64,000 bases of DNA, taken from Larus michahellis (Eukaryota > Chordata > Aves > Charadriiformes > Laridae). The translations under genes and the position numbers were made by a program. The stretch covers positions 97,898,200-97,962,199 of the forward strand of contig NC_133896.1 in assembly GCF_964199755.1 (NCBI RefSeq). The letters run 5' to 3'. The notes under the pieces were generated by a model, which did not search any database, was not told where the DNA came from, and saw only the letters and a program-made list of their open reading frames with translations. Of the stretch, positions 26,994-40,800 are shown in pieces (position 1 is the stretch's first letter; each line of letters opens with the position of its first letter).

Positions 26994-28889
26994 ATGCACT
27001 GGAGGCCAGCTCTCAGCTTAGCCCTGCTGTGGGCAGTGTGGCTAGTGTGCGGCTCTGAGAAGACCGGGAGGCTAGCGGAGAGAGGGAGCCATGGAGTTAG
27101 GAAAGTGCCCCTGGCTTACAGGGCTCCAAGCAGCCTCCTCAGAAGGTCTGGAGCATCCCTGAGGAATTCGAGCCCAAATCCCCAACACCCCGTCACCAAG
27201 AGGGATTCTTCAGCACCTCCAAAGGCACCTGCCAATCTCCTGCATGGGGAAGCACGTTCCCAGGCCAGGGGCATGGGCACGAGAATGAGACGGGTACAGA
27301 GACTCACAGCTGCAGCCAAATACTCCAAGTCCGAAATGATTAAGGATGAAGGGATATCCTCTGCCTCACAGTCACGAGTGGTACGTTTCCCTTCGGGGGC
27401 AAGTTCTCCCAATGTCCTGGCGAGCTTTGCTGGGAAAAATCGGGTGTGGGTCATTTCTGCCCCCCATGCCTCTGAGGGCTACTACCGGCTCATGATGAGC
27501 CTGCTGAAAAACGACGTTTACTGCGAACTGGCTGAGAGGCACATCCAGCAGATTGTGTTGTTCCATGAAGAAGGGGAAGAAGGGGGAAAAGTCAGAAGGA
27601 TAACCAACGAAGGAAAAATCCTGGAGCAGCCACTAGATCCTGCCCTCATACCTAAGCTCATGAGCTTTCTGAAACTGGAGAAGGGGAAATTTGGCATGGT
27701 GCTGTTGAAGAAAACTCTGCAGGTGGAGGAAAGGTATCCTTATCCAGTCAGGCTAGAGGCCATGTACGAAGTTATTGATCAAAGCCCCATCAGAAAAATT
27801 GAGAAGATGAGGCAAAAGGGCTTCATCCAGACTTGCAAAGCAGCTGGGGTGGAGGGACAAGTGGTTGAGGAAGGCAATAATGGGGGCAGCACCCAGCCAA
27901 CCCCTGGTGGTGGACACGTCCAGGTGTCAGCAAGGAAGGAGGAGCCAAGGAGGAGCAATAATCAGCCAACAAGGACCAAAACAGTGAGGAAACCAATGAC
28001 AACCACAGTGGCCACTCCTCTGCCTACAGTAAGGACCACTACCCTTCCTCCCACCACCACAACTACCCGTGCCACCACCCGCGCAGTGACAACAGCAAGC
28101 CGGTCTACGACAACAACTACACCCCTCCCCACCACGCAGAGGACCTGGACCATGAAGTCACATTCCACCACAGAGTACCACAGGCTGCCAGTAGCCCCCG
28201 ATGCCACCACACCACGAGTCACAGCCTCTGAGGATTTCTACTCTCCTGTGTGGAAGGCAAACCGCAGGGACCGGCAGCGTGGCCACTCGCAGAAACACCC
28301 GGTGGCCACACGGAAACCAAGCAAAGCTGCCCACTATGACAGTTTCACAGAAGTCCCAACAGCTCCCGCACTGCACTATACAAAGGCAAATGTGGGTAGA
28401 TTTAAAGATAACCGAACAGATAGGAAGGACTATAACCATAGGGACCTGAATGTCACACCAGGGCAACACAAACCAACTAAGACTAAACCACCAAAAAAGA
28501 AGGTCCAAGAAAAGATACTGAGCAATGAATATGAAGATAAATATGACCCAAGCAAGCCTGCTAGTTCCCATTTAGAAGAAGAGATTGCAGTGGGAAATAT
28601 TCCCCCAAGGAAAGGAAAAGAATCAAAGAAGCATGAGCGAATGGATAAACCTGAGAAGAAGAAGAAGAAGGACAGATCTGACAAGCTGCAGAAGAGTGAG
28701 AAGCAGTCCAAGAAGGACAAAACTGAGAAAAAGAGCAAGCAGGACAAAGACCGTAGCAAGAAGAACAAGAAGGGGAGCAGGACCGAGAATGAGGATTTCC
28801 CCAAGCCCAACAAGAAGCCTTTCCTACAGCCACCCAGAAAATCAGTGACTGACCTCCTGGAATATTTTGAAGGCAAAAGGCGGCTCATT
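26994..28889 (+). CDS. CCDC80: CCDC80 coding exon 1 (large exon)
   Basis: Encodes residues 1-632. I chose ATG 26,994 because the acceptor CAG at 26,983-26,985 sits just before it and the encoded N-terminus MHWRPALSLALLWAVWLVCG is a classic signal peptide. The frame stays open upstream to 26,901, but that stretch is intron and polypyrimidine tract. The exon carries the signal peptide, the first DUF4174-like repeat, the Thr-rich linker and the Lys-rich linker, and ends at LEYFEGKRRLI. The donor is ATT|GTAAGT, phase 0. Reading on into the intron adds only six residues before a stop. Confidence 0.97.
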
Positions 28890-31800
28890 GTAAGTAACTC
28901 GTTCATCTGAATCTTATTTCATAAATTAAGTCATATCTCCCTCCTAGTAGGAACATGCAGAACGGAAAGTTTGTAGTTATTTTGCATTATTCTTTGTTGT
29001 TGCTTTTGTTTAAGAGGTAAAATTTCTAGACCCAAACAATCATTTCCAACAGGGAGGGCTTCATAGCCTCATGCTGGAAATCTTACATGCAGTATGAACA
29101 CCAGTCAGCCAGGAATTATGCTAAAACTCTTCCCAGTCGCTTCCATGAGCCACCATATAGCCATGAGATTATTTTGCTTCCAGTGGATATGGAGGTGCCA
29201 GGATCTGTAGAGATATGATCGATAAAATGAAGCTCCAGCATGGATTACATCCCTTCATCGCTTTGGGGTACTTGCCAATGTTACCACAGTTTGATGCTCT
29301 GCGTGTCCTGCCAGCTGGCACACCTGTTTTATATTGGTGCTGGTGTCCTAAAACTGGCAGCAGGCCAGGTGGCTTGGCAGTACTAGTGCATGTCTGGCTG
29401 AGGATACGCACAAAGGCGTATGATCAGATGCCCTGAGGTAGGATTGTTACGTTTGCTATTCTTTCTGATGGGAATTTGGCATTCAAATCTTCTAGACATC
29501 TTCAGAGAACCCATGCAAACTTTATTTTGTTTTGGGTTTTTCCCCTGCTGTTTTTATTAAACTATAACACTATGGTAAGTTTTCAAGTCTGAGAAACTCA
29601 GCATGGTCTGGAGTCACTTGTCCCAGGGTTTAATAATGTTGTATGTTTTTCCAACTACTTATCTAAAAAAACACTTCACCTGGGACAGGAAACAGTTTTA
29701 GCTGTAGTACAAATGTTTTTTCTGGCAGATGGCACATACTCTGAAAGGTACACTTTGAAAAACAGTTCTTTAAAAATATTATTGTGGGAGCTGGTTTCTT
29801 GCAATTATTCTACTGCAAGTTGGCCTGTTTCACAGTTATTGTCCAATAGTCAGTGTCACAAACACAGCTTTGACTTTCCAATACAAATAGCTAAGATGCC
29901 AAACTAAGTTTTCAACCATTGGAATTTAATAATCAGCCATAGGAATTTAATAATCGTTCTGCTGATGATTCACAGACCTGAGCAGAAGCTAACTTTCTTC
30001 TCTCCCTCCCCATTCTTCCAGCTGTAGGGGCTGTGCAGAGCTAGCAGACTTGCATTCCCCAACATGATAGAAACGGAGAAGAGCCATATAGTTGAAAATT
30101 TTGAACTTGATTGAATTTTGCAAAAAAAATGCTTGTTAGTTACTTGGTAACTAGTAGTTAACCAAATCAAAAGCTCAGAGAGAGAAACTGCACAGAAGTT
30201 TGGGATCTTTGAAGCTTGGTCACATATCTCAGTGCTGAGGCTTCCAAAATATGTGCAGTATCAGGACAAATAAAAACAAATTTGAAAAAAAGAGCCAAAA
30301 CCAGAGTTCACAGATGTCAGGCTGTGAATTCATTACACCAACACAGTCCTGGCAATTTAAAGGCTGGTCTTGAAATTTGAACCTTCTGATATTAGGCCAC
30401 CTATCAGCTGGATCTCCAAGAAAAGGGTTGCACAATCTCAGGTTGTCAGGCCAAAACTCACTGAAGACAAATGATTATTCCACACTGCACTTCACTTTTC
30501 CATTATCTAATACCATCCTCAGCCTGCCTGCTCTAAAGTTTCTTGCAGAATAGGTTTGATTTGGTCATCAGTAAAAGCAGTGGCTGAACTCTACTATCTC
30601 TTTGCCACACATGGCACATGTGGAAAACAAACTTCTCAAGCTTCTTTGAATCCACACACATTTTGCATCCCTTCCTATCAAACTGTTGAGCTCCTTTAGG
30701 GTCAGTCCTTCCAGCTAGATGAACTCTGCCATTCCTGAGTCTTCAAACTCCCCCTCCAGAGAATTTGCCCTCACTGCTGCAGAAGCGGCTCTACTTGAGT
30801 TATTCCCCATTGCTTTGCTGTACTTCTGTCTTTCAGACGCTTTAATAGACTGGGTCCTGAGGACATTGTTTCAGTCCTCTCCCAAAAGTCTTTTGAGAGA
30901 GACATGGGGTTTTAAGTCCTACACATCATTAAGGATTTCAGGTCACAGATTTCAGCGTGAATTTCAAATATCCAGGATATTGAAGGCTATTCTAGGTTAA
31001 GTTCAATTAATGACAAATATAGGACCCAGCTGCAGAAACTGGGAAAATGTACGCGGTTTGCATCCTGCAGTCCCACCTCTCTAGAGTGGGGCTTTTGTTG
31101 CAGTCTTACTAATGTTGAGAAGTCTTGACTCAGTGACTTTGGGTTTTTTGTTTATTCCTCTGTGGTGATGAAATGCAGACTGGTGGTTTATATATAACAC
31201 TCCATTTATACCCACATGCACATATGTGCAGATGCACATACACACACGTGCATGCAAAAGCAGATAGATACAGCGTGCTGCCTGGGTCAAAACAGCCCTA
31301 GCACAAAGCTTTAATTTGTAGTTTGCTTTGCCTCTTAAATGTTCCCTGCTTTGCTCTACAAGGTTTAATCAAGTAGATGAAATTCAAACTTGACTGTGCA
31401 TTCCTGTTTACAACCTCCGAAACTAGGAGTGCAATACAAACCAATGATCTGGTTTTGATCTCAGTACTCAAATCCTTTTCATGATCCTTTTTTCATTTGA
31501 CGAATTTCTATGCAATTTAAAAGCATGTTACATGTTATGGCCCAGAAATCAAATCCTCTTTGTGCCTGACTCTCATTCAGCTTCATGTCCCAATGCTGTA
31601 GTCATGCCAGGGGGCCTTTGCAGAAATGAGAGTCAGATCTTATAAGCCCAGAAATGCCTCTTACATTTCAGTACACTGATGAACTGGATTTATAAGGAGT
31701 ATATCATAAAAATTAGCCTCCAGGGCCTACCAACTTCAGAAGGCAGCTAGAAGATTATTGCACCTGTTACAGACTAAAGCATAAGTTTGCAATTGAAGGA

Positions 31801-34800
31801 TTCTGGTGATTATTTATGACTTTAAACCATAAAATTTGGGTCCAGATTCTAGCTCCCTTCATGCTTGGGGGATTGGTGGCAGGTGCTTGATTGCAGTTCA
31901 CCACTGCCAGTTAGAATGGTTACATTGCCAGAGCTGCCAGAGCTCCTCTCCACCTCCTGCTGGAAACGGCTGCATAGGACCATCGCATGTTGTTACACAC
32001 GCACCCTCCCTGGAACATTTGCATCTCAGGCACTGATGAAAGATCTAAGTTATGTGCTTTAAACTTTTGAAAAGTTAAATCTTTGTAATTGTTAGGAGGC
32101 CTTGAAATAAGTACTATAAACCCTAGAGGTTTTTATACTTTTGTTGTTGTAATTGTTCCTCCTCCCACTCTAGCCGTGGCTTCCAGTAAATATAAGTCCT
32201 TTAAGACATCAAAGTAGCTTAGAACAAACAAAAGCTAAATCAGCACTTTTCAGATGAGGTTGCAGTGGCCTTAGCAAGTCTTCAAGGTCTTCTTATTTGG
32301 CCATCAGTTACATAAGTATTCATGTAGCCCTAGTTGTACTCACTCCTTAACAGTCAGACACCAGGGGCCCTGCCTGGACCATGGGATGAGGCCAGAGCGG
32401 CTGCCATGTTCCCAGTGCTCCCACTGTGAATGAGTAGGGGAAATCCTAGATTCATGACACCACTGAAGGCTGTGAGGAAGACCTGTCAGGACTGTCAGGG
32501 CAAGAGATAATAAGAGAGTACATGGTTTTCTGTAAAATCCAGTGCCATTTCTTCTATCAGCACTGTGGACAGGCAGCAGAGGAGCTGTTGCCACCAGCTG
32601 GCCGTGCTTCCTAAGGTTTTCCTATGGCTGGTTGAACACCTTTGGGTCAGGCCTGGGACTAAAGGTACAGTCCAAACACAAATAAATAAGATGATGCTAC
32701 AGAGCTGTCAACAGCTCTATGGAAAAGATATCCTGGTTTGCAGAACAGTGACTAGTTCTCCTTCAGTAAAATACTCATATGCTTCCTTCCTTATACTAAA
32801 CAAGCTCTTTTGTCTTTGCTACCAACCAGCTGATCACGACCCCCAAGGTGGACAACACCATGTATGTACAGCAGCGAGACGAATATCTGGAAAGCTTCTG
32901 CAAGATGGCAACGAGGAAGATCTCAGTCATTACAATTTTTGGCACCATGAACAACAGCAGCATGAAAATTGACCACTTCCAGCTAGGTTCTTTTTTTTTT
33001 TAATAATTTCTTTCCATCCTGTGGGCACAATACAGACAGAAAAGGGAGAAATCCCCCCAGCTTGGGTCAAAATCTAAGCAAGATCATTTATTGTGGTCCA
33101 GTTGCACTTTCAAACCCATTCCTCCTCCTTCCACGCCAACTACACCCCTTTTGTATTTATATAAGTGTCTCTGGTATTTTCCATGTTTAGGCTTCCAGTG
33201 CTGTAACATGAACACCTTCAGCTTTCTTTGTGGGAATTCTTAAAGCCAGTAAAACAGTGAAACAATGAAAAGGCAGAAAAATGTGACGAGGGCATGGGAC
33301 AGAAAGAGGACACTAGGCTCAACTCTACCAATATCTTGAATACCAACCTCACTGTCTAACCAAACGGCTGCTCTAATACAATGCCCCACCCCCCTTGGTT
33401 TTTGCAGGACATCAGACATGGATGGCTAGATACTGGCTAGCGCAATTTAAACACTGCTTAAAGAAACAGGCTGTTGTTATGAAGGAGAGGAGACTGGGTG
33501 CCGGAAATGCTGAAGGGAACTGTTTGAGATTATCGTCAAAACTTGGCCCAAGTTAATACTATTTTGAAGTTCAATATCATTATCTCCCTGCTCTGCCACA
33601 TAACATTTTCTCATGCCTTTGCACTCCTCACAAGGTCATGGAAAAAGCTTCATTTTTCAGAGGCACGCACTGGCAAAACCCAGGACAGAGAGAAGTATGC
33701 TAGTTAGACCCCTTGCTGTGAGTTCCTTTCCTTCCCAGGATCAACTTTCCCAGGCTTAAGAGCTGATTTTGATATGTTCACAAAGTGAGTATTCTCCTCC
33801 ACAGTAAGGGATGTACCATCCAGGTGCAATTTCCCCTCTGTACTCATGGACAGATATTAATTTAGAATATTTCAACCGTAGCCTCTAGGTATGTACAACC
33901 TTACAAATTTGCACCAGCTTACCTGATATTTAAAGGTTTACCATTTGAAGTCCTATCGCCTCTCTTTACGCGTAAAGGAAGATACCCATCAGTGTGACTG
34001 CTTATTGCTGGCTATTGTAAAGAGGTTCATCTCACTGAAGCCAGAGGTTTTGGAGGCACTATAAATCCAACTATGAGAGACTTGAAAAGTAGCTCATTCA
34101 GTAATATTTAGTACCAGCTTATTTACATACAGGGTTCCCATATAGATGGGTGACACTGGGCATCCATCTCTCTTAGGCAGCTTTGAAACGACTGGTGTCA
34201 GTGTTCAGGTCCTGGGGAAGTACCCACCAAAGCCGGTGAGAACCTTTCCTTTCATAACAGTAGGGTTTGGACAAAGACTTCAGGTCCCAGTCCAGCAAAG
34301 CACTTAAGTTAGGTGTCTCTTGAATCATATGAACATTCTCATTGCTGTCTGCGGCTAGAGGTTAACACCACTGTGAATGCTTTGCTGGACGAAGGCAAAG
34401 AAATAGTATAACAGCTGTTAGTTTTGCTTATAAGTCCACCACATCTTTCCTCTGGAAGTTCATCTGGTTTTACCAGACCTTGGGAAGAGATGTACGATGG
34501 AACAGAAAACTCAGGACCACACCAGCTCCAGGGTATTTCAGGTCTGGCATACAACAGGCCAGAAGATCACAGATTTATGTCTGGATTCCTGCTGTGCCTC
34601 TACTCCTCTCAGAGGGAGAGGACCTAGTGGGGAACCAGGAGCTTTGTGTCCCTAAATGACAGTGAGTCACAAATCCTGCCAGACTGTCCATTTGTGCACC
34701 TCCTTGACAAATCTGGAGCGGTACAGGATTTTCCACACCAGGCCAAGGTTACTCAAGGTCATTTTTTGTGTACCTAGGCCCATCTGCCTGTCAGTGGACT

Positions 34801-37800
34801 GTTTAGGATTATATTTAGCTCCAGTCTGGCGAATAAACAGACATTCACTCTGACATAGACCATACTCTTTCAGACGGTTCCAAACTTAACCTACACCCAA
34901 ACTTTCCCCAAACCACAGAAGCGTATATAACAGCTGAACTCTCACAGGAGGAATTAACTTGCTGAAGAAAAACAGGAGGCTTAGAAGGGTGTAAGTTAAA
35001 CCTGACATGAAATTCACCTTACATTTTTGCCCAAAACACCAAATCCTGAGCTTTTTTAAAAGTTTAAATAACACAAATAATACAAATGTCTTTCCATGTC
35101 TTCCTTCCCTACCTTTCCTGCTTGCATTGCCTCTTCATGTCTCATTCTCTGTCAGCATGAGAGGCAGCAAAATCTCCTAAGAAACATTTCGTTCACAGTA
35201 TTTATGCTGTAGTGAGAAGCCTTAGCACCCAGCATGATGAGATCTACTTGTAGTGCTGCATCTTGGGACTCAGATGCAAATGACAACAGAAAAGCCCACA
35301 GAAAAAACTTTTCACTTGAAATTTCAAACACATTTAGAAGCAGTGAATGAAAGAGAGCTCATTAACACTGTTTGGCCAAGATCAGCTCACAATGAAACCA
35401 AAGAGCATTTCCCAGTTTCCCACTGTAATGATACAAAAGCCGAGCATCACTGCAGAGGTCTTCTCTACACCCTGAGTCAGCCATGTGGTCTCTTTTCCCC
35501 ACCTCATGGGAACAGGGCTTTAGTCAACCAACTACCATCCCCAGGCTACCTACCTTACAGTCAAAGCCAATACCTAATCTATTAGGCCACTGTACTGCTA
35601 CAACAAACTGCTGAATTTCTTTGCAACCTCATTTGAATTATTTTTAAAGAGTAAGTCATCTTTGCAGCCTGTCTAGCTGCTAGAGATGTATGGAGAAAAG
35701 TTTCCACACTCTCTCAGTGACCTTTCTAGAAAGAGCAAAGAGAGCAAGTATTTTGCAGGTAGCAGCAGACAGTCTCAACTCTCGTTGTTCTTCATGCTGA
35801 TCCCAGATGTCCTTTATGCAGTGGAGGCCCAGGATAAAGAGTGAATTGGAAAGAGGTGATTAGATTAACTTCTTTTTTTTTCTCCCTAGAAATCACTTCC
35901 AAGTTTGAAAGGCAGGCCAGTCTTTGTGTCATTATTTTTTTTGCCCTGAAACATTTTTCTGTATCACTCCTGTCATCTAATTTTCTTCTTTTTTGAAGAA
36001 GTTTTGAAAGAAAATCTCCTAACAATGAAACTGTAAAGTGCTATCTTAATATCTACAGTCTTTAAAGCAGAAGAGTGCCATGGGTCAGTTGGTCTAAGGT
36101 ACTGCGCCATACAGCTGTTTTCCATCACATTTCACACTAACACCTTTTGCATTACTCTACCTCCATATGGGCCAATGAGATAGTCTATGCTTTTGTAGAG
36201 AATTGTTTGCAGACACAAGTATGAATTTTTGGCCTATGTTTTAATGGTCTTGCGTGCCATTAGTAACATGTAGATCTCACTGACAAAGCATTGATGCATG
36301 ATTTACAGATGTTTTACCAAGTGAATAACCAATTAGCACATCCAGCAACCCATCCAATAGGGAATTTATAACATTGCCTATAATTCTTTACAAAACTTTC
36401 AACTGAGGTACATATAACCATGTAAAACCATACAAATTATGTCTATAGCTTGATTAGTATAACTGAATTTTAACATTTGCTGGTTTGATTTTTTTTCTGT
36501 AAGAAATGGGTCCAGGTGAGAAACCTAAAGGTCAGGTTCTGATTCAGAAATTTTCCCAAAGTTTTAATTCAGAAGTTTCATTCAGTCTATTACACAGATT
36601 GGACCTACTGCAAAATTTGAAGCGGATCAGTATGCTCCTTAAAGGCTACGGATGTTTAGAAAATTATTTAAAATGCCTTATTGTACAATGAATCAAATCT
36701 TTTCTGTCGCTGTGTGCTCCACTTGGATCGATTAATCTCATCTTTATTTGCTGGTGAATAATGGTGGAGCAGGGGACAGGAAAGTTGTACCTCTGGATTC
36801 TAGCTCTTGATCAGCTGTTGCAACTCTGACTTCAGGCAAGTCACTTAAGCCGTGGCTGGGATTTCTAAGTGAGGACATGAATACTTATATTCATCATGGT
36901 GTCATAGGGCATAAGCGAGTAACGTTTGCAGAGAACTTGTTGGTGCCCAGGTGACATTTCACTTTGTGTGCGATTTAGCCTGTCTTTCGCTCTCCAGGCC
37001 CACAGTTGCATACAAGGCATGTTCCAGCGTTGTCACAGTTGTATAGCGCTGTGCTGGATGCTACAGCTGAGGCTGAGTTGGTGACACAGAGGTTTCCAGA
37101 ACTTGGCCCTAATACACCATGGTTCCTTTCAGGGAAAGTAAGGAACCACAGTACCTCCACCAGCTTTTCTTGTACATGCTTCAAATCTCTGCCTTCAGAG
37201 GTCGTCTTCTCCTCAAGCGTTTCTGAATGTTTTCTTAGGGTACAGCAGTGAGTAGGTACAAATCATTCTCAAAATTAAGTTTTTTCCTGTCAGGGTACTA
37301 GAATGGGAAATTAACATCGGCAAGCAGACGGAGGAGGAGTGCCACAGCAGGGTATACAGAGAGACCTGAAGAGCTAGGACTGCAGTATTCAAGACACATT
37401 AAACAGTTTCTGGTTTCTTGTAGTCACTAAACCTCCCATGTAACTTTTTAAGACTGGAAAGGTTAACTCTAGTGTCCTGGCCAACCTCAAGCTGTTCTAG
37501 CTATATTTTACTGACCCAGATTCTCTGTGCTGTTTCATTTGGATATGGTGTTTTCCAGCTCCTGTCCTAAATTGTTGAACAGTTTCTATTTTCTATTCCA
37601 GAAGTGGCTACATTTCAGGAGCTGGTGAAATTATTAGTACAGACGTATACATGTATAAACATATTGAAAAAATCTGCAAGATCTTTCCAAGAAAAAGCAG
37701 GCAAAAGCAAGTAGAAATGTTGACTACTAAAGTGCATGTGCCCTATGATAGACTGATTTTCAGAAAATACTGGGACTGAAAACAGGACAGTTAAAAGCCA

Positions 37801-40800
37801 TAGTGCCATCCGGATGCTTTTTAATATCTTGCCTATGCAGCAGGAAAAGGGCTTCCAAGAAATTAATTTCCCCCTTTCTTTCAAGGTGAAATTAAAGGCA
37901 GAGTGTTGTGTGATTCCATGACTATTTTTATTTCTCTTTTTTTCTCACATTAAGATAATGAAAAGCCCATGAAAGTGATAGAGGATGAAGACCTTGTGGA
38001 CCAACAGCTCATCAGTGAGTTAAGGAAAGAGTATGGGATGACTTACAATGACTTCTTCATGGTGCTGACGGACACTGACATGAAGGTCAAGGTGAGGGTT
38101 TTGACTCTTTCAAAGAAAAGGCATTGGAAAAATTTTAGGGAATTATACTACAGGTTGGCATGTGAGGCACATAAGAGACTGATGCAGGACCTGGTCATTG
38201 CTGGAGGACAAGCAAAAGGGACAGTAAGAGAAATTTTCAGGAATTTAGTAGCTATCTTCATTTTCTGCAGTTAGGGGAGTTAGGAACCCACACACTGGTT
38301 TTAATGTAGTACCTGGCATTCTAAAACACAGAGCTTGGCCGCTCGACAGGATGACAACACATTGTATATGGACAATGCTCTAGTTGAATGGTCTTACAAA
38401 AGAATACAATGACAATTTGTTGCCTGCAATGGCCTGGCCTTATCACATTGGGCAAATAATGAAAATATGCCACTTCCAAAGGGCAGCCTGACTGCAAAAC
38501 CAATAACGTTGTCCACGGTTTCTAATCAGTTTTAGGCCTTATTACCCATGTGTAAACAGGAATACTTGAATCTCTCTATCTCCTACAGTGCTGTGATATG
38601 TGCAGAAAGATTGCTAATATGTGCATCCTTTTATCCATCTGTTCTTTTTTCTAAACAGCAATACTATGAAGTACCCATAGCAATGAAGTCCGTGTTTGAT
38701 TTGATCGACACCTTCCAGTCACGAATTAAAGACATGGAAAGACAGAAAAAAGAGGGCATTGTCTGCAAAGAAGATAAGAAGCAATCCCTTGAGAGCTTCT
38801 TATCCAGGTATTATCTTCTGTTCTTATCTGCTGCTAGTTCTAATAATTATCGTCTTATTGGAAAAATACCCATCCAAGTATTTCTGTGATTTTTAAATAC
38901 AGATTTCTCAGTATTTACAGTGTTGAACAAATACAGAGATGTAGCCATTGCTATATGCAGTCTTGTCCAGAGCACTGGAAGTCAGGATTCGTGTTGTGTT
39001 TCCTGACTGACTACACATTCTTTGAACACTAACTTTCTGTACCTCAGCACCCCCATCATGACATGGAGGTAATAACACTGATTTACATTAGAAGAGCAAA
39101 TAAGGATTAATTCACAGATGTTAGCTCAGTGTTTTGAATGTATGAAGCACAGTGTTTATGTGTTTCAATCATCAGCCTTCACAATCTCATTAATCCCATT
39201 CTAATTCCTTCCATGTAGCTCAAATCAGTAATTAATTCTCTCTAACTTCCCTCTAATCCTGCTAGAGATAACAGTTGGTCTCTGCCAGTATTAGTCATGC
39301 ATATTATTAAAGGTCTTGCAGATGTCTCTTGAAAAATGTTTGAGACCTTCTGCAGAAAGACAGTTTTGTTTATGCAATTTCTATATGCCATGTTACTGAT
39401 CTACCTGTGAGACCTAAATTACAGGCAATAAACATGTCTGGACTGTGGGAATTCAGATCCACAGAAGAGCTGTACAGCTATAACCCTCTCTGTTACAGGA
39501 TAATTTACATAAAATTACGGCTACCCCATCACTCAGACTTTACCTGTTACTATTGTATCCTCCTCACCTACTATCAGAATTCACGGGAATACAGTTAATG
39601 CCAGATGGCTATGAAAATAACCAAGGCAGCATGATGGATTATGACTTGAGGGGGAAAGGAGCAACAGGTAATGAGTAGGTTGTTGCTTCGTAAACATTTT
39701 AAAATTCAATGGCCACTTCAACAGAAAGAGAACTTTTTACAAGATCCACCCCACCCACCTCACCACCTCCTGTTTAGGTCTCAGTGATTCATCCTCAAGA
39801 CCACCAAGAAGAACCACAGTTTGGAAACAGCTGAGCAACACAAGAGCGAGCTTGTATGCTGGAAAGTTACACGCCCCAAATCCTTCTTTGCTTGCAAACA
39901 GCCCTAGTAATAAACACACATTAGAAAAACAGGCAGGAAACATGCAGAGCGTTGCATCTATAAACAGACCTGCTGCTGCACAGAATGCATTTGTCGTTTG
40001 TGAAACAAGCATCAGGCTTTAAATATTGGGTGGACTTCACTAGCCACGTTAACTGGTCAGATTCCCAACAAGATTAATTCCAGCTTTCTCCGAGATTATC
40101 TTCCCAGCTGAACAAGAGTCCTGGCATCATTTCGCTGGCGTTGCTCATTGGGGAGGTCAGTTATAATAATGCAAATATTGTTCTTAGCAAGCCTGGCTGG
40201 CGTGCAAGGAGACCATGAGAGCCAGAGCTGGACTGAATAAAGCTTAAAAGCCACATGTATCAGGAGAAGATCCTTGAGTTTGGTGGGGGGAGTCCTCCTG
40301 TAACACCAAAATACTGGCTGTGCTGCTCTGTGGGCTCACAAACAAGAATTGGATGCAAAATAGGTAGAAGGGGAAGAAATGATACACATAGGGAAGGGTC
40401 TGGCAGATGTGTCAAGACAGGAATACTGGCCTGTTGTTTCTGATGTCAGAAATAAGGTATAAATCTGTACATTAGTGATGGTGAACTAACTGCTGTAAAG
40501 GACCAACTGAATTAATTTCTCAGTAAGATGTAGCCCCAGACAAGCACACTAGGTATAGGGATTGCCTGGAGCAGGGGTATAAAACAGCTTAAGGGGCTTT
40601 CAACCCTTTTCAGCTCTGTGCATCTCCAAAGGAGATACTCAAAAAAACAGAAAGGAATGGGAGTATCTTAAAGCAGCTCACAGATAAGATACCATCAGAT
40701 TCATGCCCTAGATAAAATATGAACCAATGTTTACATTCTCAGTCACTGTTTATAGGTAGCCAGGTGCTTTTGCTATACAAAATATCACAAAGATTATTTT

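Noticed and set aside
27962-28906. Long minus-strand open frames (up to 158 codons) opposite the large CCDC80 exon
   Set aside because: They mirror the Thr-rich and Lys-rich coding strand (Val/Gly- and Ser/Phe/Leu-rich shadows), have no family resemblance and no independent promoter or splice signals.
36064-36130. tRNA-like A-box (TGGGTCAGTTGG) suggesting a tRNA-derived SINE or tRNA gene
   Set aside because: The A-box consensus is broken at one position, no B-box (GGTTCGANTCC) follows at the right distance and no cloverleaf can be drawn.
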